This document shows, one piece after another, positions 54,684 through 63,575 of a DNA stretch of 64,000 bases; positions within the stretch are counted from its first letter, which is position 1; each line of letters opens with the position of its first letter. Under the pieces are notes generated by a model. It did not search any database. It was not told the origin of the DNA and saw only the letters and a list, made by a program, of their open reading frames with translations. The stretch comes from Erysipelotrichaceae bacterium UBA4808 (lineage in GTDB: Bacteria; Bacillota_I; Bacilli_A; Erysipelotrichales; Erysipelotrichaceae): the NCBI GenBank assembly GCA_002402585.1, contig DHGC01000025.1, positions 1 through 64,000 on the forward strand. The letters run 5' to 3'. A program made the position numbers and the translations under genes.

Positions 54684-56669
54684 TTAATCCACCACTTGGG
54701 TTTCAAGTTCTTTTCGACATCGATCCAACCAATCTTTAAAATGGTTTGGGTTTCGCATGATTTCCTGACCGTCCTTTTGAGCAGTCATCAAGATTGCTTG
54801 ATCGCTTACAACATTCGCAATCAAGAAGCTTGGAATACCACTCTGCTTTAAACCAAATATTTCTCCTGGTCCGCGTAAGGCCAAGTCCTTGTTTGCAATT
54901 TCAAAACCATCTTGACTCTCCACCAATACATTTAAGCGCTGTAGACTTAATTCATCTTCACTATCACTCAGCAAGTAACACTGACCTTCAACACTGCCTC
55001 GTCCCACACGCCCTCTTAACTGGTGAAGCTGAGACAGACCAAAACGATCACTATCGTAGATGACCATTGTATTCGCGGATTGAATATTAACACCAACCTC
55101 AATGACAGTCGTCGTAACAAGACAATCATACTCATGCGCATAAAAACGCTCTAATACCAAGCTTTTCTCATCCGCAGATAATTTACCGTGGAGCATTCCG
55201 ATTTTGATATGAGATGGTAACCCTTTTTTTAAGGCAGCTGCAATAACTTCAACACTTTTCGTTGGTCGATCACTTTGCTCGATGCTTGGGCACACGAAAT
55301 AGATTTGATCCTTAGATTCAAAACGCTCTAATAACTGATCATAGATCGGCTTGATGCTGTTTTCACGAACAAGTATCGTTCTTGTGTTTTGCTTAGATGC
55401 ATGATAATTCGAAATCGTGGAGATCTCAACGTCGTTGAAAAGAACCGCTGCCAAAGTCCGCGGGATGGGTGTGGCGCTCATCAAAAGGAAATCAACCTTA
55501 TCCCCTTTTTCACTAAGCAATTGACGTTGTTTGACACCAAAGCGATGTTGTTCATCCGCGACGACCAAGCCACAATTCGCAAAGACCACATCTTCTTGAA
55601 TCAAGGAATGTGTCCCAACAAGAATATCGATTTCATTATGTTTGAGATCATTTAAGATTTTACGTTTTTGTTGCATCGTCAAAGATGAATAAAGAACTTC
55701 AATGCGAAGCGTATCAGGAAGGTAAGTTTTAAGCGTCTCGGCATGTTGACGCGCTAGAATTTCGGTTGGTGCCAATAAAGCGCTTTGATAATGAGCCAAT
55801 GCGGTCGCATACATCGCTAAGGCCGCAATGACCGTTTTACCACTCCCAACATCCCCTTGCAACAAACGATTCATACGTTGTTTTGACTGTAAATCATTCA
55901 AAATCTCGTTAAGAACTTGAACTTGGTCAATGGTTAGCTCAAAAGGTAGGTGCTTCATCCAGGCATGTATCAGTCTTCGATCGAATACCTTGACTTTACC
56001 AAATTGGCCACTGAAATTGATCGATCGATTCAATTGTAGTTTGGTTTGAAAGCGTAAAAACTCTTCATACTTCAATGTTCTTGAAGCTTGAACAACTGCT
56101 TCCATTGAGTTTGGTTTATGAATATAGTGAAGTGCATCGCGCAATTTCAATAATCGATATCGTTCACGAAATACTTCTGGAATCTCGACTTTAACGCTTT
56201 GATCAAGATAAACCAAGGCTTTATCAACGAGTTTAAGCATATCTTTTTGCGTCAATTCTTTACGTAACGAATAAATAGGCATAAGCCCAAGTTGACTCAA
56301 AAGTGCTTGAGCATTGTATTGAAGTCCAGTCAACTGATTCTGGCCATCATAACGCGCTTGAAGCGTGATATGCTGATTAAGTTTCAACCAAGGCCGATTG
56401 AAAATCGTAACTTGGAAAAGCCCTTCTTCACTTTGAAAATGAAACTTTGTCACACTACGGTTCTTTGGAAGATAGACTTGTTTGAACGGATCCATAATGA
56501 CACCTTCAAGCCAAACTTTATCGTTGACCAACCAGTCTGAAAAGGGCTTTTGACGAATTTCTTCATAACGAACGGGAAAACACCAAAGTAGATCCTCAAT
56601 CGAATTGAATCCTGCTTCAGTACACTTTTCAATCATTCTCGTACTTAGTTTTAGTTGTTTTAGTTCCAT
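54684..56669 (-). CDS. recG: ATP-dependent DNA helicase RecG
   Basis: Branch-migrating helicase acting at stalled forks and Holliday junctions. About 661 residues from MELKQLKLST; wedge OB domain, Walker A GDVGSGKT, DEQHRFG (Walker B box), and RVGRG/QLRGRVGRGS in the second helicase domain. No Shine-Dalgarno precedes this ATG, which directly follows the U-tract of a hairpin; an in-frame TTG at 56705 overlapping fakA is an alternative. Confidence 0.95.
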   Translation of the reverse strand: MELKQLKLSTRMIEKCTEAGFNSIEDLLWCFPVRYEEIRQKPFSDWLVNDKVWLEGVIMDPFKQVYLPKNRSVTKFHFQSEEGLFQVTIFNRPWLKLNQHITLQARYDGQNQLTGLQYNAQALLSQLGLMPIYSLRKELTQKDMLKLVDKALVYLDQSVKVEIPEVFRERYRLLKLRDALHYIHKPNSMEAVVQASRTLKYEEFLRFQTKLQLNRSINFSGQFGKVKVFDRRLIHAWMKHLPFELTIDQVQVLNEILNDLQSKQRMNRLLQGDVGSGKTVIAALAMYATALAHYQSALLAPTEILARQHAETLKTYLPDTLRIEVLYSSLTMQQKRKILNDLKHNEIDILVGTHSLIQEDVVFANCGLVVADEQHRFGVKQRQLLSEKGDKVDFLLMSATPIPRTLAAVLFNDVEISTISNYHASKQNTRTILVRENSIKPIYDQLLERFESKDQIYFVCPSIEQSDRPTKSVEVIAAALKKGLPSHIKIGMLHGKLSADEKSLVLERFYAHEYDCLVTTTVIEVGVNIQSANTMVIYDSDRFGLSQLHQLRGRVGRGSVEGQCYLLSDSEDELSLQRLNVLVESQDGFEIANKDLALRGPGEIFGLKQSGIPSFLIANVVSDQAILMTAQKDGQEIMRNPNHFKDWLDRCRKELETQVVD

Positions 56670-56692
56670 AAAAGAAAAGGGCTGACGCCCTC
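56670..56692 (-). terminator. hairpin between fakA and recG
   Basis: On the minus strand AGGGC, a 4-base loop and GCCCT followed by UUUUCUUUU, placed exactly between the fakA stop and the recG ATG. It looks like a modest intrinsic terminator or attenuator. Confidence 0.6.
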
Positions 56693-58320
56693 TACTCAAT
56701 TCCAAATATAAATGAATATACTGGTTGATGTCCTAGCGTGACTTCAACTTCACAGTGATCAAAATGCTCACCAATGAAAGTCTCAATTTCAGCAAGTTCT
56801 TCTTTACTAACATCCTCACCCACCAATACGGTAATCAAACCATCTTCAGCTTTTACGGCCTCCAACAATAATTTCTTCGTCGCATCTAACTTATCATTGG
56901 TGCTACATGTGATCTGCTTTTCCAAGATACCCATATAATCACCTGCATTGATGGAGACACCTTCAAAAATAGTGTCCTTAATCGCATACGTGACCATGGC
57001 CGTTTTAACATTCTTAAAGGCTTCTGTCATTTCTGCAACATTCTCATCAACACTAACTTCAGGATTAAACATGATACATGCGCTCAAACCTTGAGGAATG
57101 CTCTTGGTTGGCAAGACCCGTACATCTGCATCTTCAACCAAGGATTCCGCTTGTTGAGCTGCAAGGATGATGTTTGAATTGTTTGGCAAAATAAAGATGT
57201 GCTCGGCATTAAGCGATTGAATTGCCGCAACGAAATCTTCAGTAGACGGATTCATGGTTTGACCACCACTGATGACCACATCGACACGATAAGATTCGAA
57301 TAATTCTTTGACGCCGTTCCCAGCCGCAACCGCAATGATTGCATATTTCTGCTTTTCTTTAACAACAGGTTTTAATTCAGGAACCATATGTGTCAAATGC
57401 TCGTGTTGCTCCTGCATATTCTCAATTTTTAATTTTATAAAATCACCATAACGTTGCCCCAGATTCAAAGCATCCCCAGGTGTCAATGTATGAATGTGTA
57501 CTTTTACGATTTCTTCATCCTGAACAACAACGATCGAATCACCTAAACGCGATAAACGTTCACGCAGTTCCAACTCGCTGAATGTTTCAATTAATTCAGG
57601 TGTCAAACGTACGATGAATTCAGTACAATAACCAAACTCTTCATTTTCAATGTTCTTTTGAACACCTTCGCCTACTTCGACATTATCCAAGAGTGCAACA
57701 GGATTACCCTGAAGTCCAAGTCTGAAACCTTCAAGAATCTTGATGTATCCATAAGCACCACTATCCACGACACCGACTTCTTTTAAGACCGGAAGTAATT
57801 CGGGTGTTCTCAATAACGACTCATGAGCAGAAGCAATCAAGAAATCAAAATACTCCAAGATGTCTTTTTCTGGATAAGTTTTCAAATAGTCTTGTGCTTG
57901 CTTGCTACTTTCACGCAAAACCGTTAAAATCGTTCCTTCAACAGGTCGCATGACAGCTTTATATGCAATCTCAGTACCTTTAACAAACGCATCCGCAAAA
58001 TCCTTGGCATAGATGTCTGCTTTGCCATCGACACTTTGATAAAAACCTCTGAAAATTTGCGATAAGATGACCCCAGAGTTTCCACGAGCCCCCATTAATA
58101 AACCCTTCGATAAAACCTTGGAAATATCACCAACATTCATCGTTAGGATAGATTGTGTATCTTTGACACCCGCACTAAAAGTCAGGTTCATATTGGTACC
58201 TGTATCCCCGTCTGGTACAGGGAAAACATTTAAAGCATCCACTTCATGGTGATGATTGCTTAAATTGTTCGCACCACTCACCAACATTGACTTGAACAAC
58301 GATCCGTCTAATTTATTCAT
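56692..58320 (-). CDS. fakA: fatty acid kinase FakA (DAK2/DegV-associated)
   Basis: Phosphorylates fatty acids held by FakB for phospholipid synthesis. About 542 residues from MNKLDGSLFKSML, four bases after the Asp23 gene stop. N-terminal Dak2 kinase domain with NVFPVPDGDTGTNM and GARGNSGVILSQ, middle linker and a C-terminal DAK1-like domain. No FakB gene in the window. The usual asp23(yloU)-fakA(yloV)-recG order is present. Confidence 0.95.
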   Translation of the reverse strand: MNKLDGSLFKSMLVSGANNLSNHHHEVDALNVFPVPDGDTGTNMNLTFSAGVKDTQSILTMNVGDISKVLSKGLLMGARGNSGVILSQIFRGFYQSVDGKADIYAKDFADAFVKGTEIAYKAVMRPVEGTILTVLRESSKQAQDYLKTYPEKDILEYFDFLIASAHESLLRTPELLPVLKEVGVVDSGAYGYIKILEGFRLGLQGNPVALLDNVEVGEGVQKNIENEEFGYCTEFIVRLTPELIETFSELELRERLSRLGDSIVVVQDEEIVKVHIHTLTPGDALNLGQRYGDFIKLKIENMQEQHEHLTHMVPELKPVVKEKQKYAIIAVAAGNGVKELFESYRVDVVISGGQTMNPSTEDFVAAIQSLNAEHIFILPNNSNIILAAQQAESLVEDADVRVLPTKSIPQGLSACIMFNPEVSVDENVAEMTEAFKNVKTAMVTYAIKDTIFEGVSINAGDYMGILEKQITCSTNDKLDATKKLLLEAVKAEDGLITVLVGEDVSKEELAEIETFIGEHFDHCEVEVTLGHQPVYSFIFGIE

Positions 58321-58324
58321 AGTT

Positions 58325-58684
58325 CTAACCAATCACCCTAACGCCTTGGACATAAACATTGATCGCATTGAATTTTAAATCCAATGACTTTTCCAAAACA
58401 TATTTGGTTTTCTTTTGTACTTCATTAACGACTTCAGAGATTTTGACACCAAAACCAATGACCAAATAAAGATCAAGTTCCAGTCCTTTTGCTCCATCAC
58501 GAACAATTACACCTCTACTATAATTTTCTTTACGTAATAGCTCGGCAATGCCATCTTTGACGACTTTTTGTGAAGCCATACCAACAACACCGTAACACTC
58601 AGTTACAACACCACCTGCCAAACTAGCAATCGCATCATGCGAGATATTGATATTACCTAATTGCGTTGAACGCTCTATTGACAT
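58325..58684 (-). CDS. Asp23/Gls24 family protein (YloU-like)
   Basis: 119-residue Asp23-family protein. Features: ISHDAIASLAGGVVTECYGVVGM start and VNVYVQGVRV end, matching the conserved YloU partner of FakA in Bacillota. An extended -10 and AAAGGAG precede the ATG. First gene of a long minus-strand run. Confidence 0.9.
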   Translation of the reverse strand: MSIERSTQLGNINISHDAIASLAGGVVTECYGVVGMASQKVVKDGIAELLRKENYSRGVIVRDGAKGLELDLYLVIGFGVKISEVVNEVQKKTKYVLEKSLDLKFNAINVYVQGVRVIG

Positions 58685-58707
58685 ACTGATCTCCTTTTAA
58701 TAAGTTC

Positions 58708-58716
58708 ATTATAACA
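58708..58716 (-). promoter_or_regulatory. extended -10 promoter of asp23-fakA-recG
   Basis: On the minus strand TATAAT (complement of 58708-58713) preceded by TGT. No strong -35 is present. AAAGGAG follows. Confidence 0.65.
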
Positions 58717-58738
58717 AATAATCTGCCTTTTTCACATT

Positions 58739-59494
58739 TTAAGAGTCACAAGAGAAACTATACGGCACGGCTGTGATTTCGTCAATCGCGATACAATCAT
58801 GATTTGGATTCAAAGCATTCCGAATCTTAAGATAATCGTTCAAGACATGTAAGCTGGATAAAGCCGTATAAACCTGAATTCCATCCATCATACGTAGATG
58901 TGCATAATATACATCATACGATTTCGGTTCACTTTTAAGCTCGGAGATATTCATTAAATTCTCAGCACTTAAACTTAACAAAGCTTCCGCCAAACGTTCA
59001 TGTGCAATGGTATCTGTATATCCACTAATCAAAGGTACACCAATTGGATAGTTCATTGTAGAAGCATCCAAATTAATGGCCTGGTTGTTTTCTAGCAAAA
59101 TCAGATTCTCATCAATAAGATGTGCTAAGATCCGATATTCATTCACATGAACTAAGACCTCATTGAAATGTGGATACTTAATTGTATACGATGCAATAAG
59201 AGCCTCTTCATCAATTTTTTGGCTCAAACGTATTCCAGAAGTTAAACCTACTTTACCCTGTGTATTTAACCATAAGATCTCTTGAAGATAACTTGATTTC
59301 AATACACGATTACCCGTTACATCAATCTTTTTTAAATCAAAATAGTCAAAGTGAATCACAGCATAACTTGAACCAACCAAGAGAAACAAACTAAGCAAAC
59401 TTATAAAAAACCGTTTGAGCTTCATGCGCTTCAAAGCTTGTTTCTTAGCGCGTTGTTCAGCTATCAACACATCAACGGATGGAACTTCAGCCAT
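58739..59494 (-). CDS. divIB: cell division protein DivIB/FtsQ
   Basis: Bitopic divisome protein with a POTRA domain. About 251 residues starting MAEVPSVDVLIAEQ: the ATG at 59494 has GGAG five bases upstream and overlaps murB. A basic cytoplasmic tail, one transmembrane helix (about 30-50, FFISLLSLFLLVGSSYAVI), a FKxxxVxGN-like POTRA start (LKKIDVTGNRVL) and an extracytoplasmic domain. Follows murG-murB as in dcw clusters. Confidence 0.88.
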   Translation of the reverse strand: MAEVPSVDVLIAEQRAKKQALKRMKLKRFFISLLSLFLLVGSSYAVIHFDYFDLKKIDVTGNRVLKSSYLQEILWLNTQGKVGLTSGIRLSQKIDEEALIASYTIKYPHFNEVLVHVNEYRILAHLIDENLILLENNQAINLDASTMNYPIGVPLISGYTDTIAHERLAEALLSLSAENLMNISELKSEPKSYDVYYAHLRMMDGIQVYTALSSLHVLNDYLKIRNALNPNHDCIAIDEITAVPYSFSCDS

Positions 59495-60398
59495 GATGAC
59501 TCCAATTAAAGAATTCAATTTCAGGATTAAGTTTAATCTTAAACATTTCTTCTACTTTCGCCTGTGCCAAACATATCAAGTCTAAGACATCCTGTGCTTT
59601 TGCATCATCCACGTTCACAATGAAGTTGCTGTGTTTCTCAGAAAACATCGCTCCACCAATACGATGACCCCTCAAACCAACGGCATCAATACAAGACCAC
59701 GCACTCATTGTATCTGGGTTTCTAAACACACTCCCAGCACTGGGAAGATCCAAAGGTTGTGATGCGATACGTCTTTGACGACGTTCTTCCATCGTATGTA
59801 AAATACGTTCTTTATCTGCATTATTACAGTTGAACACAGCCTCAAGAATAATCCAATCACGATGATTCATAAAGCTTGTACTGCGATATTTCACTTCGAT
59901 TTCATTTTTTTCGACCCATTCAGCGCGTAAATTTCGATAAACAAGGATTTTTTCCAAGCATTCATACATATCATGTTTATATGCACCTGCATTCATAAAT
60001 AAGGCTCCACCTAGGGATCCAGGAATACCGGATGCAAACTCAAAGCCACTCAAGGCATGATCCGCTGCTAAGTAGGCCATTGCAATCAAACTGACGCCCG
60101 CTTGAACAAAGATCTTGTTGCCTTGGAAAACAACCGATTTCAAACAACGATCCAATTTTATGATCAAACCTGGATAATGAACATCGCTCGCTAAGATGTT
60201 TGATCCCATACCCCATATTTTGAACGGTATATCATCTTCTTGAAGCTCTTTCAGTAATCCAAGTAATGCATTCAAGTCATGTGGATAAATCATCGCATCG
60301 ATCGTGCCACCAACCCTAAGACTTGTGTATTTTTTTAATGAGACTTGAAGTTTGATTTCACCATAACTTTGGTATTTCGTATAACGTTCCGACATCAC
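59487..60398 (-). CDS. murB: UDP-N-acetylenolpyruvoylglucosamine reductase
   Basis: Second committed step of peptidoglycan precursor synthesis, FAD- and NADPH-dependent. 303 residues with FAD-binding LRVGGTIDAMIYP, GMGSNILASD, SGFEFASGIPGSLGGALFMNAGAY and PSAGSVFRNP. Short (type II-like) MurB. It overlaps murG and divIB. Confidence 0.96.
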   Translation of the reverse strand: MMSERYTKYQSYGEIKLQVSLKKYTSLRVGGTIDAMIYPHDLNALLGLLKELQEDDIPFKIWGMGSNILASDVHYPGLIIKLDRCLKSVVFQGNKIFVQAGVSLIAMAYLAADHALSGFEFASGIPGSLGGALFMNAGAYKHDMYECLEKILVYRNLRAEWVEKNEIEVKYRSTSFMNHRDWIILEAVFNCNNADKERILHTMEERRQRRIASQPLDLPSAGSVFRNPDTMSAWSCIDAVGLRGHRIGGAMFSEKHSNFIVNVDDAKAQDVLDLICLAQAKVEEMFKIKLNPEIEFFNWSHHG

Positions 60399-61471
60399 AT
60401 TACCTCATCGATCCAAGCAATAAAATCTTCTGCTGCATTGATTCTTCCAAAAGCCTTTGCTTGCGCACGCATCGAATTCAAACGCTCAGAATCCTTGGTT
60501 AAATCTAAAATCAACATGCTCAAGCGTTGAACATCACAATCTTTTTCTTCAACTAGGATGCTTGCACCTGCATCATATAATACCTTCGCATTATGATACT
60601 GGTGATTATTCGGCACATAAGGACTTGGAATAATGATTGATGGACAACCACTGACCATGATTTCCGCAGCCGTCGTCGCCCCACCTCGTGTTACCATCAA
60701 GCTTACTTCATGCATTGCTTGAACTTGATTGATGTAAGGAACGATTTTTAGATACTTCGTTTCATCATGTGCTTCAATGAAAGCATCATAATGTTGCTTC
60801 CCTGTTACATAGATACACTGTAATTGATGCTCATCCAAAAGAGCCAATACACTTCCCATCAACGCATTGATGGAAGCAGAACCCAAAGAGCCCATGACAA
60901 ACAATACGCTTGGTTTTTTAGGATCCAAATTCAACTCTCTTAATAAAGATTTCGTTATGGGTTTGTTTTTAAAGTCATATGTTCTTGGGTTTCCAATCAG
61001 ACGTGTCTTAAAACTTGGAAACTGGTTGAGATTCGCTTCATAACTTGCCGCAATTCCATCCACATGTTTCGCAAGGAAAAGATTAGCCTTTCCAGCAACT
61101 GCATTTTGCTCATGTAAAAAAGTCTTGACTCCCAATTTCTTAGCTTCTAGGATGACAGGAACACATACATACCCTCCAAATCCGATTACAAGATCAGGTT
61201 TAAACGTTTCCAGTATGTTTCGAACTGCTTTACGATTAAAAAATAAAGTATAAAGCGCATAAAGTTTATTCAAGATGTTTCCTTGAATTCCCTTTGTTTG
61301 AATTCCTTGGAAAGGAAACCCCGCTTGTGGAACCAAATGAGCTTCCATACGGTCATCATTGCCAATGAATAAGAGCTCATGGTTTGTGTCTTGATCTTTA
61401 TAGGCCTGAGCAAGTGCCAATGCAGGATAGATATGACCTCCAGTACCGCCCGTCACAATACAAATTTTCAT
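60395..61471 (-). CDS. murG: lipid II-forming N-acetylglucosaminyltransferase MurG
   Basis: Transfers GlcNAc to lipid I to give lipid II at the inner membrane face. 358 residues with N-terminal TGGTGGHIYPALALA, FGGYVCVPV, and the donor-site TRGGATTAAEIMVSG. AAGGGAG precedes the ATG. Heads a murG-murB-divIB unit with its own -10 element. Confidence 0.96.
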   Translation of the reverse strand: MKICIVTGGTGGHIYPALALAQAYKDQDTNHELLFIGNDDRMEAHLVPQAGFPFQGIQTKGIQGNILNKLYALYTLFFNRKAVRNILETFKPDLVIGFGGYVCVPVILEAKKLGVKTFLHEQNAVAGKANLFLAKHVDGIAASYEANLNQFPSFKTRLIGNPRTYDFKNKPITKSLLRELNLDPKKPSVLFVMGSLGSASINALMGSVLALLDEHQLQCIYVTGKQHYDAFIEAHDETKYLKIVPYINQVQAMHEVSLMVTRGGATTAAEIMVSGCPSIIIPSPYVPNNHQYHNAKVLYDAGASILVEEKDCDVQRLSMLILDLTKDSERLNSMRAQAKAFGRINAAEDFIAWIDEVM

Positions 61472-61494
61472 GTGAAGACTCCCTTCGCTAAGTC

Positions 61495-61532
61495 ATTATA
61501 TCATAATCCAAAAAAGCACTTTATGCTAAAAT
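61495..61532. promoter_or_regulatory. divergent promoters of murG and the HAD hydrolase
   Basis: Minus strand: TATAAT (complement of 61495-61500) for murG. Plus strand: TAAAAT (61527-61532) preceded by TGC, an extended -10 placed so that transcription would begin at or beside the HAD gene ATG (61539). Confidence 0.55.
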
Positions 61533-61538
61533 AGAGTC

Positions 61539-62195
61539 ATGAAATACAAATGTTTAGTCTTAGATCACGATGATACTGTCGTTGATAGTTCCAGAACAAT
61601 CCACTATCCCGCTTTTCTAGATACATTGCGTCAGTTGAGACCTAATTTTGATTTGCTTACGTTTGATGAATTCAATCATCATTGCTTTGCATATGGCTTT
61701 CATCATCTCTGTGAAGTTCGATATGGCTTTGATAAAACTGAAATGATGAAGGAATATGAAATATGGAAACAACACACGCAAAGTAAACAAGCACCTGCCT
61801 TTGATGGTTGGTATGCGTTATTACATCAATTCAAAGCACAGGGAGGAGTCATCATTGTTGTTTCATATTCTGAGTCAAAAGAGATACTCCGGGACTATCA
61901 GGATCACTTTGGATTAATACCCGATCGCATCTATGGATACGATGCAGGGCCTGAGAATATCAAACCACATTCAAAACCCATTGTGGATGTTTTAAAAGAC
62001 TTTCGACTTAAGCATGAAGACATCTGTGTCATCGATGACATGCCAGTAGGTCTCGCAATGGCAGAAAACGCAGATGTTGATTTCATTTGGGCAAAATGGG
62101 CGCATACCGATGAAAGGCTTTTAGAGCAAATTAAAAAAACATCTCAACACGCATGTTCAGATGTTCAAGATCTCTATGAATACCTTGATTTTTAG
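61539..62195 (+). CDS. HAD-family hydrolase
   Basis: Haloacid dehalogenase-superfamily phosphatase, 218 residues. Motif I LDHDDTVVDS (nucleophilic Asp), motif II VVSYSE, motif III lysine KPHSKP and motif IV CVIDDMPVGLAMA. Cap region about 20-90. Substrate not known; resembles phosphoglycolate phosphatase-type proteins. No Shine-Dalgarno is seen. The stop overlaps convergent rhodanese by 4 bases. Confidence 0.85.
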   Translation: MKYKCLVLDHDDTVVDSSRTIHYPAFLDTLRQLRPNFDLLTFDEFNHHCFAYGFHHLCEVRYGFDKTEMMKEYEIWKQHTQSKQAPAFDGWYALLHQFKAQGGVIIVVSYSESKEILRDYQDHFGLIPDRIYGYDAGPENIKPHSKPIVDVLKDFRLKHEDICVIDDMPVGLAMAENADVDFIWAKWAHTDERLLEQIKKTSQHACSDVQDLYEYLDF

Positions 62196-62512
62196 ATCAA
62201 ACCGTAACGCCAGGTACCAACGCCACCAATATTGTGAACATCACTATAACCTAAACGTTTTACATATGCTGCCGCATCCGATGCACGTGCACCGCTGTAG
62301 CAAATGATAAAAATCTTTGCGTCTTTATTCGGTGCTACTTTTACAAATTCAGTTGGTACAGTGTGTAAAGGTACATTGATGCTTCCCTCGATGTGTCCAT
62401 CTTCTTCAAATTCTTCTATCGTACGTACATCGATTAGAATGATATTCTTATCGTTTTTTAATTGTTTGTATGCTTCTTCCTGACTTAATTGATTACGACC
62501 AAAATTAAACAT
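62192..62512 (-). CDS. rhodanese-like domain protein
   Basis: Single-domain sulfurtransferase-like protein of about 106 residues from MFNFGRNQLSQEEAYKQL; AAGGAGAGG precedes this ATG. The active-site cysteine is in ICYSGARASDAAAYV, with IDVRTIEEFEEDGHIEGSINVPL upstream. Role not certain. An extended -10 promoter lies before it. Confidence 0.88.
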   Translation of the reverse strand: MFNFGRNQLSQEEAYKQLKNDKNIILIDVRTIEEFEEDGHIEGSINVPLHTVPTEFVKVAPNKDAKIFIICYSGARASDAAAYVKRLGYSDVHNIGGVGTWRYGLI

Positions 62513-62539
62513 GTGTCCCTCTCCTTGATTTACTAGACA

Positions 62540-62548
62540 ATAATAGCA
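62540..62548 (-). promoter_or_regulatory. extended -10 promoter of the rhodanese gene
   Basis: On the minus strand TATTAT (complement of 62540-62545) preceded by TGC, then AAGGAG before the ATG at 62512. Confidence 0.6.
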
Positions 62549-62554
62549 CATCAA

Positions 62555-62579
62555 AATAAAAAAACAAGAGTTTTACTCA
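62555..62579 (-). terminator. possible weak terminator after ruvB
   Basis: On the minus strand GAGT, a 3-base loop and ACTC, then TTG and a run of U. The ruvB stop codon is in the stem. The stem is short, so confidence is limited. Confidence 0.45.
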
Positions 62580-63574
62580 AAGAGTCCCTCTTGTATAAGA
62601 ATGCCTAAATGTTGGTATGCTTTTTGGGTCACGACACGTCCACGTGCGGTACGATTGATGAAGCCAATCTGCAAAAGATAGGGTTCATAAACATCTTCCA
62701 AAGTCATGGCTTCTTCCTGAATGCTCGATGCGATCGCATCCAAACCTACAGGACCACCATTGAAACGTTCGATGATGCCTTTCAGATAACGAATATCCAC
62801 ATCATCTAAACCTAAATGATCAACTTTCAATCGATCCAATGCGAGTTCCGCAACTTTGATATCAATATGTCCATCATTTAAGACCTGCGCGAAATCACGT
62901 ACACGTCTAAACAATCGATTTGCGATGCGTGGTGTTCCACGACTACGCTTGGCGATTTCATTGATCGCTGCTTGATCGATGCTGGTCTCCATGACTCTTG
63001 AAGTCCGTTCGATGATTTGCTTCAACTCCGCATGTGAGTAATAATCCAACTTGCTTACGATACCGAAACGATCCCGTAAGGGAGCTGTTAAATCCCCTGC
63101 TCTTGTCGTCGCACCCACCAATGTGAATGGTGGAAGTTCCAAACGAATCGAACGTACTGAAGCTTCTTTACCTACAACCACATCAATCGCATAATCCTCC
63201 ATGGCTGGATAAAGAACTTCTTCGACAGCTTTTGGTAAACGATGAATTTCATCAATAAACAAAACGTCCCCAGCTTGAAGCGTACTGAGAATCGCCGCAA
63301 GATCACCGGATCGCTCGATGCTCGGTCCACTGGTGATACGGATGTTGCTTTCCATCTCATGCGATAGAATGTAGGCTAAGGTTGTTTTACCCAGACCTGG
63401 TGGCCCATACAACAAGACATGGTCCAAGCTTTCTTCACGTGACTTCGCTGCTTGTATAAAGATACGAAGATTCTCTTTTAAACCGGTTTGACCCACATAT
63501 TCATTTAAACTTTGGGGACGTAAATTAACGTCCTCATCTTCTTGCGTCAAATTTGATGATAATAAGCGTTCCAT
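62573..63574 (-). CDS. ruvB: Holliday junction DNA helicase RuvB
   Basis: Hexameric branch-migration motor with RuvA. About 333 residues from [20 protein letters not shown]; this ATG has GGAG eight bases upstream. Walker [10 protein letters not shown], Walker [10 protein letters not shown], sensor TTRAGDL and C-terminal winged helix ([13 protein letters not shown]). Follows ruvA directly. Confidence 0.97.
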   Translation of the reverse strand: MERLLSSNLTQEDEDVNLRPQSLNEYVGQTGLKENLRIFIQAAKSREESLDHVLLYGPPGLGKTTLAYILSHEMESNIRITSGPSIERSGDLAAILSTLQAGDVLFIDEIHRLPKAVEEVLYPAMEDYAIDVVVGKEASVRSIRLELPPFTLVGATTRAGDLTAPLRDRFGIVSKLDYYSHAELKQIIERTSRVMETSIDQAAINEIAKRSRGTPRIANRLFRRVRDFAQVLNDGHIDIKVAELALDRLKVDHLGLDDVDIRYLKGIIERFNGGPVGLDAIASSIQEEAMTLEDVYEPYLLQIGFINRTARGRVVTQKAYQHLGILIQEGLFE

Positions 63575-63575
63575 C

